64,000 bases of DNA, from the NCBI RefSeq assembly GCF_009380155.1, contig NZ_WHUV01000005.1, positions 434,001-498,000 on the forward strand. The letters are read 5' to 3'. The notes beneath the pieces were generated by a model. It saw nothing but the letters and a program-made list of their open reading frames with translations. It was not told the DNA's origin and did not search any database. This document shows, piece after piece, positions 26,148-35,334 of this stretch (its first letter is position 1; each line of letters opens with the position of its first letter). The position numbers and the translations under genes are program-made. This DNA comes from Pseudomonas piscis (GTDB taxonomy: Bacteria > Pseudomonadota > Gammaproteobacteria > Pseudomonadales > Pseudomonadaceae).

Positions 26148-26224
26148 TGGGGTGGACGATGGGGATCGAACCCACGACAACAGGAGTCACAATCCTGTGC
26201 TCTACCAACTGAGCTACGCCCACC
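26148..26224 (-). tRNA. tRNA-His (anticodon GUG)
   Basis: The sequence reads GTGGGCGTAGCTCAGTTGGT at the 5' side, with anticodon loop TTGTGAC (GUG), T arm GTGGGTTCGATCCCCAT and encoded CCA. The extra 5' G (position 26224) characteristic of tRNA-His is encoded. Confidence 0.96.
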
Positions 26225-26255
26225 ATATTGCGTTACTTGTGCCAAAGCTGCCTAA

Positions 26256-26333
26256 TGGCGCACCCGGCAGGACTCGAACCTGCGACCATCCGCTTAGAAG
26301 GCGGATGCTCTATCCAGCTGAGCTACGGGCGCC
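26256..26333 (-). tRNA. tRNA-Arg (anticodon UCU)
   Basis: The sequence begins GGCGCCCGTAGCTCAGCTGG, has an anticodon loop CTTCTAA giving UCU, T arm GCAGGTTCGAGTCCTGC, and an encoded CCA. It is the first gene of the Arg-His-Leu tRNA operon upstream of tig. Confidence 0.96.
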
Positions 26334-26452
26334 TTATTAATCTGTACTCTTAGATGACTACAAACTAATTGCTTCAGTCGTTACGAGTTAAACATCAACT
26401 CTGCCCGACCTTCTTAACCAGTGCTAGGCTGTGCCCGACAAGTGCGACGAAT

Positions 26453-26479
26453 GTTATAGACGAGCCGTTAGGTCGTCAA
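26453..26479 (-). promoter_or_regulatory. Likely promoter of the tRNA operon
   Basis: On the minus strand TTGACG (26479-26474) and TATAAC (26458-26453) are 15 bp apart, shorter than ideal, about 120 bp upstream of tRNA-Arg. An A/T-rich run (26483-26515) lies immediately upstream, like an UP element. Confidence 0.5.
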
Positions 26480-26611
26480 CTCTTTTTTAAAAAAAATTCA
26501 TTTAATTAAAGGAGTTAGGGCAATTCACGGACCAAGCGCCTTTGCCCTCTCGTCCCGACATGCGAGAATGCGTTCTCATTTTCTCTCCCTCTCGATGGTT
26601 AATCACGCGTC

Positions 26612-27466
26612 ATGACTGCACAACTAATCGACGGCAAAGCGATCGCCGCTAGCCTGCGCCAGCAGATCGCCAAGCGTGTCGCCGAGCGTCGCCAGCAAGG
26701 CCTGCGTACTCCTGGTCTTGCGGTGATTCTGGTCGGCAGCGACCCGGCCTCCCAGGTCTATGTCTCGCACAAGCGTAAAGACTGCGAAGAGGTAGGCTTC
26801 CTTTCCCAAGCCTACGATCTACCGGCCGATACCACCCAAGAAGCCCTGGCCGGCCTGATCGACCGCCTCAACGATGACCCGAATATCGATGGCGTCCTGC
26901 TGCAACTGCCTCTGCCGGAGCACCTGGACTCTTCTCTATTGCTGGAGCGCATCCGCCCGGACAAGGACGTGGATGGCTTCCATCCTTATAACGTCGGGCG
27001 CCTGGCCCAGCGCATCCCGCTGCTGCGCCCCTGCACCCCCAAGGGCATCATGACCCTGCTGGAGAGCACCGGTGCCGACCTGTACGGCATGGATGCGGTA
27101 GTCGTAGGCGCATCCAACATCGTCGGCCGCCCCATGGCCATGGAGTTGTTGCTGGCAGGCTGCACCGTGACCGTGACCCATCGCTTCACCAAGGACCTGG
27201 CCGGCCATGTCGGCCGTGCCGACCTGGTGGTCGTGGCCGCCGGCAAGCCGGGCCTGGTCAAGGGCGAATGGATCAAGGAAGGCGCGATCGTCATCGACGT
27301 CGGCATCAACCGCCAGGAAGACGGCAAGCTGGTAGGCGACGTGGTGTATGACACCGCCCTGCCCCGCGCTGGCTGGATTACGCCGGTGCCAGGTGGCGTA
27401 GGCCCCATGACTCGCGCCTGCCTGCTGGAAAACACCCTGTACGCCGCCGAAACGCTGCACAGCTGA
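26612..27466 (+). CDS. folD: Methylenetetrahydrofolate dehydrogenase / methenyltetrahydrofolate cyclohydrolase FolD
   Basis: The 284-residue bifunctional enzyme interconverts 5,10-methylene-, 5,10-methenyl- and 10-formyl-tetrahydrofolate with NADP. The catalytic Lys54 is in QVYVSHKRKDCEE with Tyr50, and the signature motifs PLPEHLD and PGGVGPMTRACLLENT are present. Its position beside the Arg-His-Leu tRNA cluster, divergent from it, is the usual one in pseudomonads. Confidence 0.97.
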   Translation: MTAQLIDGKAIAASLRQQIAKRVAERRQQGLRTPGLAVILVGSDPASQVYVSHKRKDCEEVGFLSQAYDLPADTTQEALAGLIDRLNDDPNIDGVLLQLPLPEHLDSSLLLERIRPDKDVDGFHPYNVGRLAQRIPLLRPCTPKGIMTLLESTGADLYGMDAVVVGASNIVGRPMAMELLLAGCTVTVTHRFTKDLAGHVGRADLVVVAAGKPGLVKGEWIKEGAIVIDVGINRQEDGKLVGDVVYDTALPRAGWITPVPGGVGPMTRACLLENTLYAAETLHS

Positions 27467-27481
27467 GTTTTCCGGTTCTTG

Positions 27482-27509
27482 AAAAAGCCCGCCATTGGCG
27501 GGCTTTTTC
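27482..27509. terminator. Terminator after folD
   Basis: AAAAAGCCCGCC (27482-27493) pairs perfectly with GGCGGGCTTTTT (27497-27508), loop ATT. The symmetric A and T runs would allow bidirectional function. Confidence 0.9.
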
Positions 27510-27754
27510 ATTCCGTAAATGCACTATTCTCGACGCTCTCATCGCCAGCGGTTCTCAAGGCTCCCTTCCCTGGCGCCAGGGACCGGCCAGATACTACCGT
27601 TCAGCAAAAACTTGGGTTTTTTCTTGGTTTTTAAGGGCTTTCGCCTGACTGCTGAAGAGCAATCGACAGTTCTTCAGCCATACTCATAAAATGTAACGTT
27701 TTTCCAAGAAAGCCCGTTGCAAGACGGCGTATCCATCCTATCGAGTCCACCAGC

Positions 27755-28693
27755 GTGAAAATTCGTCTCTCCATCCTCAGCTTGTTGTTTGCTGTGTCCG
27801 GTACCCTGGTCGCGCAGAGCGTCGACGCCGCCGAAACCACCGCGGCGCCAAGAGACACTTCACAATTGCACATCGCCTCCGGCAGCGCCCTGCTGCTGGA
27901 CCTGCAGACCAACAAAGTCATCTATTCAAGCAACCCGGACGTCGTGGTGCCCATCGCCTCGGTCACCAAGCTCATGACCGCCATGGTCGTGCTGGACGCC
28001 AAGCAGCCCATGAACGAATACATTTCCGTCAATATCAGCGATACCCCGGAAATGAAAGGCGTGTTCTCCCGAGTCAAGCTCAATAGCGAACTCAGCCGCC
28101 ATGAAATGCTCCTGATCACCCTGATGTCCTCGGAAAACCGCGCCGCCGCCAGCCTGGCCCACCATTACCCGGGTGGTTACGCCGCCTTCATCGCCGCGAT
28201 GAACGCCAAGGCCAAGTCCCTGGGCATGACCCACACCCGCTACGTGGAGCCCACCGGCCTGTCGATCCATAACGTGTCCACCGCCCGCGACCTGAGCAAG
28301 CTGCTGCTGGCCGCACGCAAATATCCGCTGCTCAGCGAACTGAGCACCACCAAGGAAAAGACCGTGGCATTCCGCAAGCCCAACTACACCCTGGGCTTTC
28401 GCAATACCGACCATCTGGTGAACAAGGAAAAATGGGACATCAAGATCACCAAGACCGGCTTCACCAACCAGGCCGGTCATTGCCTGGTGCTGGTGACCAG
28501 CATGGGCAATCGTCCGGTGGCCCTGGTGATTCTCGATGCCTTCGGCAAGTACACCCACTTCGCCGATGCCAGCCGGATCCGCAACTGGGTAGAAACCGGC
28601 AAGAGTGGCTCGGTGCCGGATGTGGCCCTGCGCTACAAGGCCGAGAAGAACCTCAAGAGCCGGCAGGTGGGAGCCACCCAGGCCTCCCACTGA
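27755..28693 (+). CDS. pbpG: D-alanyl-D-alanine endopeptidase (penicillin-binding protein 7)
   Basis: The 312-residue exported protein has a signal peptide (MKIRLSILSLLFAVSGTLVAQSVDA) and the serine-type D-Ala-D-Ala peptidase motifs: SVTK (Ser69-Lys72), SEN (Ser126-Asn128) and KTG in TKTGFTNQAGH. It cleaves peptide cross-links in peptidoglycan in the periplasm. It starts with GTG at 27755, the only start before the signal peptide. Confidence 0.92.
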   Translation: MKIRLSILSLLFAVSGTLVAQSVDAAETTAAPRDTSQLHIASGSALLLDLQTNKVIYSSNPDVVVPIASVTKLMTAMVVLDAKQPMNEYISVNISDTPEMKGVFSRVKLNSELSRHEMLLITLMSSENRAAASLAHHYPGGYAAFIAAMNAKAKSLGMTHTRYVEPTGLSIHNVSTARDLSKLLLAARKYPLLSELSTTKEKTVAFRKPNYTLGFRNTDHLVNKEKWDIKITKTGFTNQAGHCLVLVTSMGNRPVALVILDAFGKYTHFADASRIRNWVETGKSGSVPDVALRYKAEKNLKSRQVGATQASH

Positions 28694-28712
28694 TCCGCAG
28701 CTCTCTCCTGCA

Positions 28713-28742
28713 ACAACGGCGCCCTCGGGCGCCGTTGTCGTT
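28713..28742 (+). terminator. Terminator after pbpG
   Basis: ACAACGGCGCCC and GGGCGCCGTTGT form a 12-bp stem with a very short loop, followed by CGTTATT, a weak U tract. It lies between convergent genes. Confidence 0.75.
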
Positions 28743-28751
28743 ATTACAGGC

Positions 28752-29426
28752 TCAACGTTTGTCGAGGGCCTTGCCGGCCCTGGCGGCTGCCTGCTCCTGG
28801 CCGGCCTGGGCCAGTTCATTGACCGCCTTCAGCCAACGCTGGCGATCGACCCCCGCCGGCAGTTGCTCGGGAGCCTGGATCAGCACCGCGAAGCTACCGG
28901 CATCCTTCCAGGCTGACTCGAACTCGCCGAATTCCATCAACTGCCGACGCAACTTGGCACCGCGCAACAGCACCGTCTGCTTGTCCCGGTTGTAACCCGC
29001 CAGCACCGCATAACGCGGCTCGGTCCAGAACTTGCCTTCGGTAAAACGCACCAGCACTGGATAACCCGCAGCCACCTGGGTCAGCAGGGCCGCCAGGTTA
29101 TCGTCCAGGGGGTAGACCACCATGCCGTATTCCCGAGCCAGCTTCTGCATGTTTTGCTGCAACTGGGCCTCGGCTCCCGGCAAATGCAGGGGCTTGTCCA
29201 GCAACCCCGGGGTGATCACGATGCCCTGCTGCGACAGCATGCTGGCCAAGGCCCCCGGCCCGCTCTGGTACATCTCGCCACGGAAGAACGGCACGCTGCT
29301 CAGCTCCACCCGCTCAGGCAGGCGCTTGAACTGCGGCTGCACGCTGCCGGCACAACCGACCAGGCCCAGGACACAGGCGCCGGCCAGCAGCGCCACTCGA
29401 AATCGAGGAAATACCCGCACCATCAT
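28752..29426 (-). CDS. Lipoprotein with peptidase-C39-like domain, catalytic residues replaced
   Basis: The 224-residue protein has a lipoprotein signal ending in LGLVGC (Cys25). The domain that follows resembles papain-like C39 peptidases, but the nucleophile position reads MYQSGPGALAS, with Ser55 where C39 enzymes have Cys, and the histidine position reads PRYAVLAGY, with Arg138. It is therefore probably a non-catalytic binding protein. A short helical tail ends the protein. It is monocistronic. Confidence 0.75.
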   Translation of the reverse strand: MMVRVFPRFRVALLAGACVLGLVGCAGSVQPQFKRLPERVELSSVPFFRGEMYQSGPGALASMLSQQGIVITPGLLDKPLHLPGAEAQLQQNMQKLAREYGMVVYPLDDNLAALLTQVAAGYPVLVRFTEGKFWTEPRYAVLAGYNRDKQTVLLRGAKLRRQLMEFGEFESAWKDAGSFAVLIQAPEQLPAGVDRQRWLKAVNELAQAGQEQAAARAGKALDKR

Positions 29427-29646
29427 CGCTCTCTATATCTGCTGCCGGGCGACCCGCTCCCGGCTGGGGCCCTGATCATAGGGCTCTCGCGAGCAGGGGT
29501 ATAGCGCCGGGGGGCAGTTAATTTAAAACCATAGAGCGAAGTGTTCGAAGACTCTCGACTATTGGTCAATAGCTTGAAACACAGAGGCTACTAGACTGTC
29601 GATTAGTAAGAGTGTGTGCCCCACAAGGGCACGAAAGGAGGCACTT

Positions 29647-29808
29647 ATGAGCCTGACGACAACGATCCTGATGCTGGTCCTGGGCTGGCTGGCCGTAGCC
29701 GGCGCCATGCTCTGGGGCGTATTGCGCATCACCCGGCGCCATCACCATCCACGGCAACCCGCCGCCCCCGTGCAAAAGGCCGATCGCCGCCCCGCCACCG
29801 TCCATTGA
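29647..29808 (+). CDS. Small single-span membrane protein (53 residues)
   Basis: One hydrophobic segment (TTILMLVLGWLAVAGAMLWGVL) is followed by a basic, His- and Pro-rich cytoplasmic tail (RITRRHHHPRQPAAPVQ). A strong ribosome-binding site (AAAGGAGG seven bases before the ATG at 29647) supports translation. No function is known to me. Comparable small membrane proteins are common in pseudomonads. Confidence 0.7.
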   Translation: MSLTTTILMLVLGWLAVAGAMLWGVLRITRRHHHPRQPAAPVQKADRRPATVH

Positions 29809-29887
29809 CTGACCACAAGCCCAGAAACCAAGCGGCCGCCCGACTCCAGGGAGTCAAGGCGGCTGCGGGGCATGCCTGCCGTTCAGG

Positions 29888-30643
29888 TCAGGCCTGGGCC
29901 TGGCTCTCCTGGCGCTTCTGCCGGGCCCGGCGGGCCAGCATGTTCAGGCACTCGATGGCAGCCGAGAACGCCATCGCCGCATAAACATAGCCCTTGGGCA
30001 CGTGGGCACCGAAACCTTCGGCGATCAGGGTCATGCCGATCATGATCAAGAAGCCCAGGGCCAGCATCACCACGGTCGGGTTGTCATTGATGAACTTGGC
30101 CAGCGGCTCGGCGGCCAGCAGCATCACCAATACCGAGACCACTACGGCGATGATCATGATCGGCAGGTGCTCGGTCATGCCCACGGCGGTAATGATGCTG
30201 TCGATGGAGAACACCATGTCCAGCAGCAGGATCTGGCCGATCGCCGCGGCGAAACCGATGGCCACGCTGGGCGTCTCGGGCTTGGCCTCTTCAGGCTTGG
30301 AATCCATGCTGTGATGGATTTCCGTCGTGGCTTTCCATACCAGGAACAGGCCGCCGGCGATCAGGATCATGTCCTTCCAGGAGAAGCTCTGCCCCATCAC
30401 CTCGATCACAGGCTCGGTGAGCTGGACGATGAACGCCACCGTGCTGAGCAAGGCCAGGCGCATGAACAGGGCCATGCCGATACCCAGCCGCCGCGCCTTG
30501 GCCCGGTGCTGTTCCGGCAACTTGTTGGTGAGGATGGAAATGAAGATCAGGTTATCGATGCCAAGCACGATCTCCATCACCACCAGGGTAGCCAGGGCGA
30601 CCCAGGCGGTAGGGCTGGCGGCAAGTTGTAAAAGGTAATCCAT
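29888..30643 (-). CDS. TerC family integral membrane protein
   Basis: The 251-residue protein has about seven membrane segments and the paired acidic motifs of the TerC family: EIVLGIDNLIF in the first half and DMVFSIDSIITAVG in the second. Family members have been linked to tellurite resistance, manganese export and metalation of exported proteins. There are no other ter genes here, so metal-ion export is more plausible than tellurite resistance. Confidence 0.88.
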   Translation of the reverse strand: MDYLLQLAASPTAWVALATLVVMEIVLGIDNLIFISILTNKLPEQHRAKARRLGIGMALFMRLALLSTVAFIVQLTEPVIEVMGQSFSWKDMILIAGGLFLVWKATTEIHHSMDSKPEEAKPETPSVAIGFAAAIGQILLLDMVFSIDSIITAVGMTEHLPIMIIAVVVSVLVMLLAAEPLAKFINDNPTVVMLALGFLIMIGMTLIAEGFGAHVPKGYVYAAMAFSAAIECLNMLARRARQKRQESQAQA

Positions 30644-30673
30644 GGGTCAATCCTGACTCGGTTGAATGAAAGA

Positions 30674-30922
30674 TCAGATTTCCTGGGACGATTCGGCCTG
30701 CTTGGCGTCCTTATCCTGGTCTTTTTCCTTGCCGACGACACCGCGGGTGGCATCGCTCAGGGCCTGCTCCGCCGCCTTGTGAGTGTCGTCGATGGCTTGC
30801 TTGGCCGCTTGCGCCGTTTTGTCCAGCACTTGCTGGGCACTCTTCTCCGCCTGATCACAGCCCGCCAGGGTCAGCATAGACAGGGCCAGCACCGTGACCG
30901 CACCCAGGTTCTTCAATGACAT
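30674..30922 (-). CDS. Small lipoprotein with Ala/Lys-rich helical repeats
   Basis: The 82-residue product begins MSLKNLGAVTVLALSMLTLAGC, a clear lipobox. The mature part is an amphipathic Ala/Gln/Lys/Asp helix (AEKSAQQVLDKTAQAAKQA) with LEA-like composition, then a charged tail. It has a strong ribosome-binding site (GAGGAAAG). Proteins like this occur in many pseudomonads without known role. It follows directly upstream of the TerC gene on the same strand and may share its transcript. Confidence 0.75.
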   Translation of the reverse strand: MSLKNLGAVTVLALSMLTLAGCDQAEKSAQQVLDKTAQAAKQAIDDTHKAAEQALSDATRGVVGKEKDQDKDAKQAESSQEI

Positions 30923-31055
30923 GCTCTTTCCTCGATAGAACGGACAGGACCAAGGGGTGGCCCGTCGATGGCGTGGCATTCTAAGGAGCGCAATACTTCA
31001 GTAAAATTCGTATTTTCAGCAGTTATACTTCGGTTTTTACGAATATAGGCCAGCC

Positions 31056-31961
31056 ATGCTCAACTACCGCCAATTGCACTACTTCTGGGTCGTGGCCAAG
31101 ACCGGCAGCATCGTCCGCGCCTGCGAGCAACTGAACCTGACGCCCCAGACCATCAGCGGGCAGATCACCTTGCTGGAGCAGACCTATGGCGTGGAGCTGT
31201 TTCGCCGGGTCGGGCGCCAGCTGGAACTGACCGAGGCCGGACGCCAGACGCTGCCCTACGCCGAGCAGATGTTCCAGCTCGGCGGCGAACTGGAGGCCAT
31301 GCTCCGGGCCCGCCCCGATGAACAGCAGATCCAGTTCCGCGTGGGAGTGGCGGATGTGGTGCCCAAGTCCATCGTCTACCGGCTGATCGCCCCGACCATG
31401 GAGCTGAGTGAGCCGATCCGCCTCACCTGCCGCGAAGACAAACTGGAACGCCTGCTCGCCGACCTGGCCATCCAGCGCCTGGACCTGGTGATTTCCGATA
31501 GCCCCATGCCAAGCCACCTGGATATCAAGGGCTACAGCCAGAAGCTGGGGGAATGCGGGATCAGTTTCTTCGCGACTGAGCAGTTGGCGCGCCTGCATGG
31601 CGCCGACTTTCCCCGCGGCCTGCACGGGGCACCACTGCTGATTCCCGGACAGGAAACCGTGGTCCGCAGCCGCTTGCTACGCTGGTTCGCCGAGCAGCAA
31701 TTGCAGCCGCGGATCATCGGGGAGTTCGACGACAGCGCCCTGATGCAGGCCTTCGGCCAGTCCGGGAGCGGTATTTTCATCGCCCCCAGCGTGATCGCCG
31801 ATGAGGTGCGCCAGCAATATGGAGTGCAGCTGATTGGCCAGACCGACGCCGTGGCCGAGTCGTTCTATGCCATTTCCGTGGAGCGCAAGGTCAAGCACCC
31901 CGGCATCGTGGCCATCACCGAAGGGGCGCGACGCGAATTGTTCACGCCCCTCGGCCACTGA
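31056..31961 (+). CDS. nhaR: LysR-family regulator of the NhaR type
   Basis: The 301-residue protein starts MLNYRQLHYFWVVAKTGSIVRACEQLNLTPQTISGQI, the characteristic N-terminus of NhaR, and has the LysR effector-binding domain. NhaR in enterobacteria responds to sodium and activates the nhaA antiporter; here there is no antiporter beside it, so the target is unknown. It converges on an MFS transporter gene with only three bases between the stops. Confidence 0.82.
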   Translation: MLNYRQLHYFWVVAKTGSIVRACEQLNLTPQTISGQITLLEQTYGVELFRRVGRQLELTEAGRQTLPYAEQMFQLGGELEAMLRARPDEQQIQFRVGVADVVPKSIVYRLIAPTMELSEPIRLTCREDKLERLLADLAIQRLDLVISDSPMPSHLDIKGYSQKLGECGISFFATEQLARLHGADFPRGLHGAPLLIPGQETVVRSRLLRWFAEQQLQPRIIGEFDDSALMQAFGQSGSGIFIAPSVIADEVRQQYGVQLIGQTDAVAESFYAISVERKVKHPGIVAITEGARRELFTPLGH

Positions 31962-31964
31962 ACT

Positions 31965-33125
31965 TCAGGAAGCGCAGGCCTGGGGAGCGGCCTCCACCTT
32001 CATCAGCAGCACCGCCAGGAAGATGGACAGCAGGATGAAACCAGCCGCCGTGAACCCCAGGTGGCCCAGGCCGAAGGTATCGATCACCCGGCCGCCGACT
32101 ATCGCCCCCAGGCCCACGCCGACGTTGGCCCCGGCGATGTTCAGCGAGGCGGCGAACGCCGGCGCCTGCGGGGCGGCTTTCATCATCCGCACATGGCTGA
32201 CCAGGAACATCGCCGCCTGGGTCATGCCCCAGATTCCCATGGCCGCCGCCAGCCCCAGGGTCGAGTGAATGCTCGGCACCAGGGCCACCATGCCGCCCAT
32301 CATCAAGGCACAGAACACCATCGAGGCGATCAGCGGATGGCGGTCCACCACCCGGCCTCCCAGGGAGTTGCCGATCAGCCCTACCGCGCCGAAGCCCATC
32401 AGGCACCAGCCCACCAGGGTGCCGTTGAAGCCGGCCAGGCGCTCGAGGATATCCGCCAGGTAGGTATAGGCGGTGAACATGCCACTGAACACCAGGATCG
32501 ACAGCAGCACATGCCCGAGCATCAGCGGATTGCGCAGGATGCCGAACTGCGAGCCCAGGCTGGCCTGTTCGTCATGCACCGCAGTCTTGGGCAAGTAGAG
32601 GAACAAGAGCAGTGCCTTGGCGAAGGCCACCAGGGCGAGGATGGCGAACGCGCTGCGCCAGCCGAAGACGTCGGCGATCAGGGTGCCCACCGGAATCCCG
32701 AATACCGTGGCGCAGACGATGCCGAAACCGATCTTGGAGATGGCGCGCCCGGCATCGTCCGGTCCGACGATATCCACCGCGGTTTCACTGGCCAGGGCCC
32801 AGAACACCGGCAACCCGAGGGCCGGCACCAGCCGGGCGAAGGCCATCACCCAGATGTTCGGCGCCAGGGCCGCCACGGTATTGGACAGGCCGAACAGCAC
32901 CAATACGATGATGAACAGCTGCTTGCGCGGGAAACGCGCGAAGTAGGCGGTCAGGAACGGGCCGAACGCGGCGACGGTGAACGCGAACAGGGTCACCAGC
33001 AAGCCGGCCTGGGACACGCTGACCTGCAAGTCGCGGGCGATCGCCGGCAACAGGCCGACGATCACGAACTCCGTGGTCAGGATGGTGAAGCCCGCGGCCG
33101 ATAACAGCAGGATGGGAAACAGCAT
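31965..33125 (-). CDS. MFS drug/sugar efflux transporter (AraJ/YdhP-type)
   Basis: The 386-residue protein has twelve predicted membrane segments and the DHA1-type opening PILLLSAAGFTILTTEFVIVGLLPAIARDLQVSVSQAG. This subfamily comprises H+-coupled exporters of sugars, nucleosides or drugs. Substrate cannot be read from sequence. Its stop is separated by three bases from that of nhaR, with no visible terminator. Confidence 0.85.
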   Translation of the reverse strand: MLFPILLLSAAGFTILTTEFVIVGLLPAIARDLQVSVSQAGLLVTLFAFTVAAFGPFLTAYFARFPRKQLFIIVLVLFGLSNTVAALAPNIWVMAFARLVPALGLPVFWALASETAVDIVGPDDAGRAISKIGFGIVCATVFGIPVGTLIADVFGWRSAFAILALVAFAKALLLFLYLPKTAVHDEQASLGSQFGILRNPLMLGHVLLSILVFSGMFTAYTYLADILERLAGFNGTLVGWCLMGFGAVGLIGNSLGGRVVDRHPLIASMVFCALMMGGMVALVPSIHSTLGLAAAMGIWGMTQAAMFLVSHVRMMKAAPQAPAFAASLNIAGANVGVGLGAIVGGRVIDTFGLGHLGFTAAGFILLSIFLAVLLMKVEAAPQACAS

Positions 33126-33471
33126 GAAAACTCCAGCGACGACGAATGACAGCGAGGCCCGAAGGGCGCGCTGAGCGGATAGGAAAAAAGGGATGGCGAA
33201 TACTAACAGACCGGGTCCGGGTCAAGGCAACCTCAAGCTGCTATCCCGGCTGCCGACAAGTGGCAGATCGTCACATCGGCACGGGAAGCCGGGCCTGCTG
33301 TGCTAAAGTCCGCTCCCTGCCCCAAACGGACACCGGGCAAGCGCCTGCCACGTGATCGACCCGAGCGTCCGTTGCTTTCCGACCGCAGCCTTGTGTCGCG
33401 GTTCAATCCCGAGGCAGCGCCCTGCGGGACCGCCAACACGCACTGCACATTAAAAAAACAGAGATACCTTC
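33126..33471. other. Intergenic region between two divergent transporter genes
   Basis: The gap must contain promoters for the MFS gene and for sstT. I see no credible ORF, RNA or repeat. A short A run (33451-33457) lies just before the sstT ribosome-binding region. Confidence 0.45.
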
Positions 33472-34704
33472 ATGAGCGCTTCACCTCCCTCTTTCCTGCA
33501 ATCCCTCAAACGCTTGAGCCTGGTGACCCAGATCGTCATCGGCCTGATTGCCGGCATCGCCCTGGCACTGCTGGCGCCCGAGGCGGCCAAGTCCACCGCC
33601 TTCATCGGCAAGGTGTTCGTCTCGGCGCTCAAGGCCGTGGCGCCAATCCTGGTATTCGTGCTGGTCATGGCGTCGATCGCCAACCACAAGCACGGCCAGG
33701 AAACCCACATCCGGCCGATCCTGGTGCTCTACCTGCTGGGCACCTTCGCCGCCGCGGTGGTGGCCGTGATCGCCAGCAGCCTGTTCCCGTCGTCCCTGGT
33801 GCTGGTCACCCATGACGTGGCCGTCAGCGCCCCGGGCGGTATCAGCGAAGTCCTGCAAAGCCTGCTGCTGAGCGTGGTGGACAATCCGGTCAGCGCGCTG
33901 ATGAACGCCAACTTCATCGGCATCCTGGCCTGGGCCATCGGCATGGGCGTGGCCATCCGCCATGCCGGGGAAGCCACCCGCAACGTGCTCGACGACCTGT
34001 CCAGCGGCGTGACCCTGATCGTGCGGGTGGTGATCCGCTTCGCGCCCCTGGGGATCTTCGGCCTGGTGGCCTCGACCCTGGCCACTTCCGGCTTCGATGC
34101 CCTGCTCGGCTACCTGCACCTGCTGGCGGTGCTGATCGGCTGCATGCTGTTCGTGGCCCTGGTGATGAACCCGCTGATCGTCTACTGGAAGATCCGCCGC
34201 AACCCCTTCCCCCTCGTGCTGACCTGCCTGCGCGAAAGCGGTATCACCGCCTTCTTCACCCGCAGCTCGGCAGCCAACATCCCGGTCAACCTGGAACTGA
34301 GCAAGCGCCTGGGCCTGCACGAAGACACCTACTCGGTGTCCATTCCCCTGGGCGCCACCATCAACATGGCTGGCGCTGCGATCACCATCACCGTGCTGAG
34401 CCTGGCCGCCGTGCACACCCTTGGCATCGCCGTGGACCTGCCCACCGCCGTGCTGCTGAGCGTGGTCGCGGCCATCTGCGCCTGCGGTGCGTCCGGCGTC
34501 GCCGGCGGCTCGCTGCTGCTGATCCCGCTGGCCTGCAGCCTGTTCGGCATCCCCAGCGAAATCGCCATGCAGGTGGTGGCCGTGGGCTTCATCATCGGTG
34601 TCCTGCAGGACTCGGCGGAAACCGCGCTGAACTCCTCCACCGACGTGCTCTTCACCGCTGCGGCCTGCATGGCCCAGGAAGACAAGGGCCAGGCATCCGC
34701 CTGA
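33472..34704 (+). CDS. sstT: Sodium:serine/threonine symporter SstT
   Basis: The 410-residue inner-membrane protein belongs to the dicarboxylate/amino acid:cation symporter family. It has about eight membrane helices plus two re-entrant loops; the family motifs TRSSAANIPVNLELSKRLGL and PLGATINMAGAAITITVLSLAAVHT are present. SstT imports serine and threonine with Na+. It is a single-gene unit ended by a strong terminator. Confidence 0.93.
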   Translation: MSASPPSFLQSLKRLSLVTQIVIGLIAGIALALLAPEAAKSTAFIGKVFVSALKAVAPILVFVLVMASIANHKHGQETHIRPILVLYLLGTFAAAVVAVIASSLFPSSLVLVTHDVAVSAPGGISEVLQSLLLSVVDNPVSALMNANFIGILAWAIGMGVAIRHAGEATRNVLDDLSSGVTLIVRVVIRFAPLGIFGLVASTLATSGFDALLGYLHLLAVLIGCMLFVALVMNPLIVYWKIRRNPFPLVLTCLRESGITAFFTRSSAANIPVNLELSKRLGLHEDTYSVSIPLGATINMAGAAITITVLSLAAVHTLGIAVDLPTAVLLSVVAAICACGASGVAGGSLLLIPLACSLFGIPSEIAMQVVAVGFIIGVLQDSAETALNSSTDVLFTAAACMAQEDKGQASA

Positions 34705-34716
34705 TTGCGCCCCATT

Positions 34717-34755
34717 GAAAAAGCCCGGCCAGGTTGACCCTGGCCGGGCTTTTTC
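34717..34755 (+). terminator. Terminator after sstT
   Basis: A 16-bp perfect stem (AAAAAGCCCGGCCAGG with CCTGGCCGGGCTTTTT, loop TTGAC). It separates sstT from a convergent gene and can work for both. Confidence 0.92.
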
Positions 34756-34782
34756 ATGCCTGCAACACAGTCGGGAGCGGGA

Positions 34783-35292
34783 TCAGAAGGCGCCCATGTA
34801 GTCACGCTTGCCCACTTCCACGCCGTTGTGGCGCAGGATGGCGTAGGTGGTGGTGACGTGGAAGAAGAACTGCGGCAGGCCGTAGCTCAGCAGGTAGGAC
34901 TGGCCGCTGAAGCGCTTCTCTTTCGGAGTACCCGGGCGGGTGACGATCTCGATGCCTTCCTTGCCGTCGACCTGGGTCGGCTGGATGGTGTCGAGGAAGG
35001 CCAGGACCTTGGCCAGCAGCGCCTGGAGCTCGGCGAAGGTGGTTTCGCTATCCTCGTACTTGGGCAGCTCGATCTCGGCCAGGCGCGAGGAGACGCCCTT
35101 GGCGAAGTCCACGGCGATCTGTACCTGGCGCACCAGCGGGAACATGTCCGGATACAAACGCGCCTGGAGCAAGGCCGCAGGCTCGATGTTCTTCGCCGTG
35201 GCGTGGGCCTCGGCCTTGTGCAACACATCGCTCAGGGCCTTGAGCATCTGCTTGAAAACAGGAACGGAAGCGGCGTACAGGGAAATGGTCAT
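34783..35292 (-). CDS. DUF1993 family protein
   Basis: The 169-residue cytosolic protein has the helical-bundle composition of DUF1993 (DinB-like) proteins, with TISLYAASVPVFKQMLKALSDVL at the start and the end segment FFFHVTTTYAILRHNGVEVGKRDYMG. Members resemble DinB/YfiT folds but lack an assigned reaction. ATG at 35292 matches relatives (MTISLYAAS); the upstream ATG at 35307 adds five residues. Confidence 0.85.
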   Translation of the reverse strand: MTISLYAASVPVFKQMLKALSDVLHKAEAHATAKNIEPAALLQARLYPDMFPLVRQVQIAVDFAKGVSSRLAEIELPKYEDSETTFAELQALLAKVLAFLDTIQPTQVDGKEGIEIVTRPGTPKEKRFSGQSYLLSYGLPQFFFHVTTTYAILRHNGVEVGKRDYMGAF

Positions 35293-35334
35293 GACAGTCT
35301 CGATCAACGGTGATGGGAATACAGCGCGCGCGGA

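Noticed and set aside
29888..30643. TerC as evidence of a tellurite resistance cluster
   Set aside because: No other ter genes are nearby and TerC-family proteins are widespread with metal-related roles.
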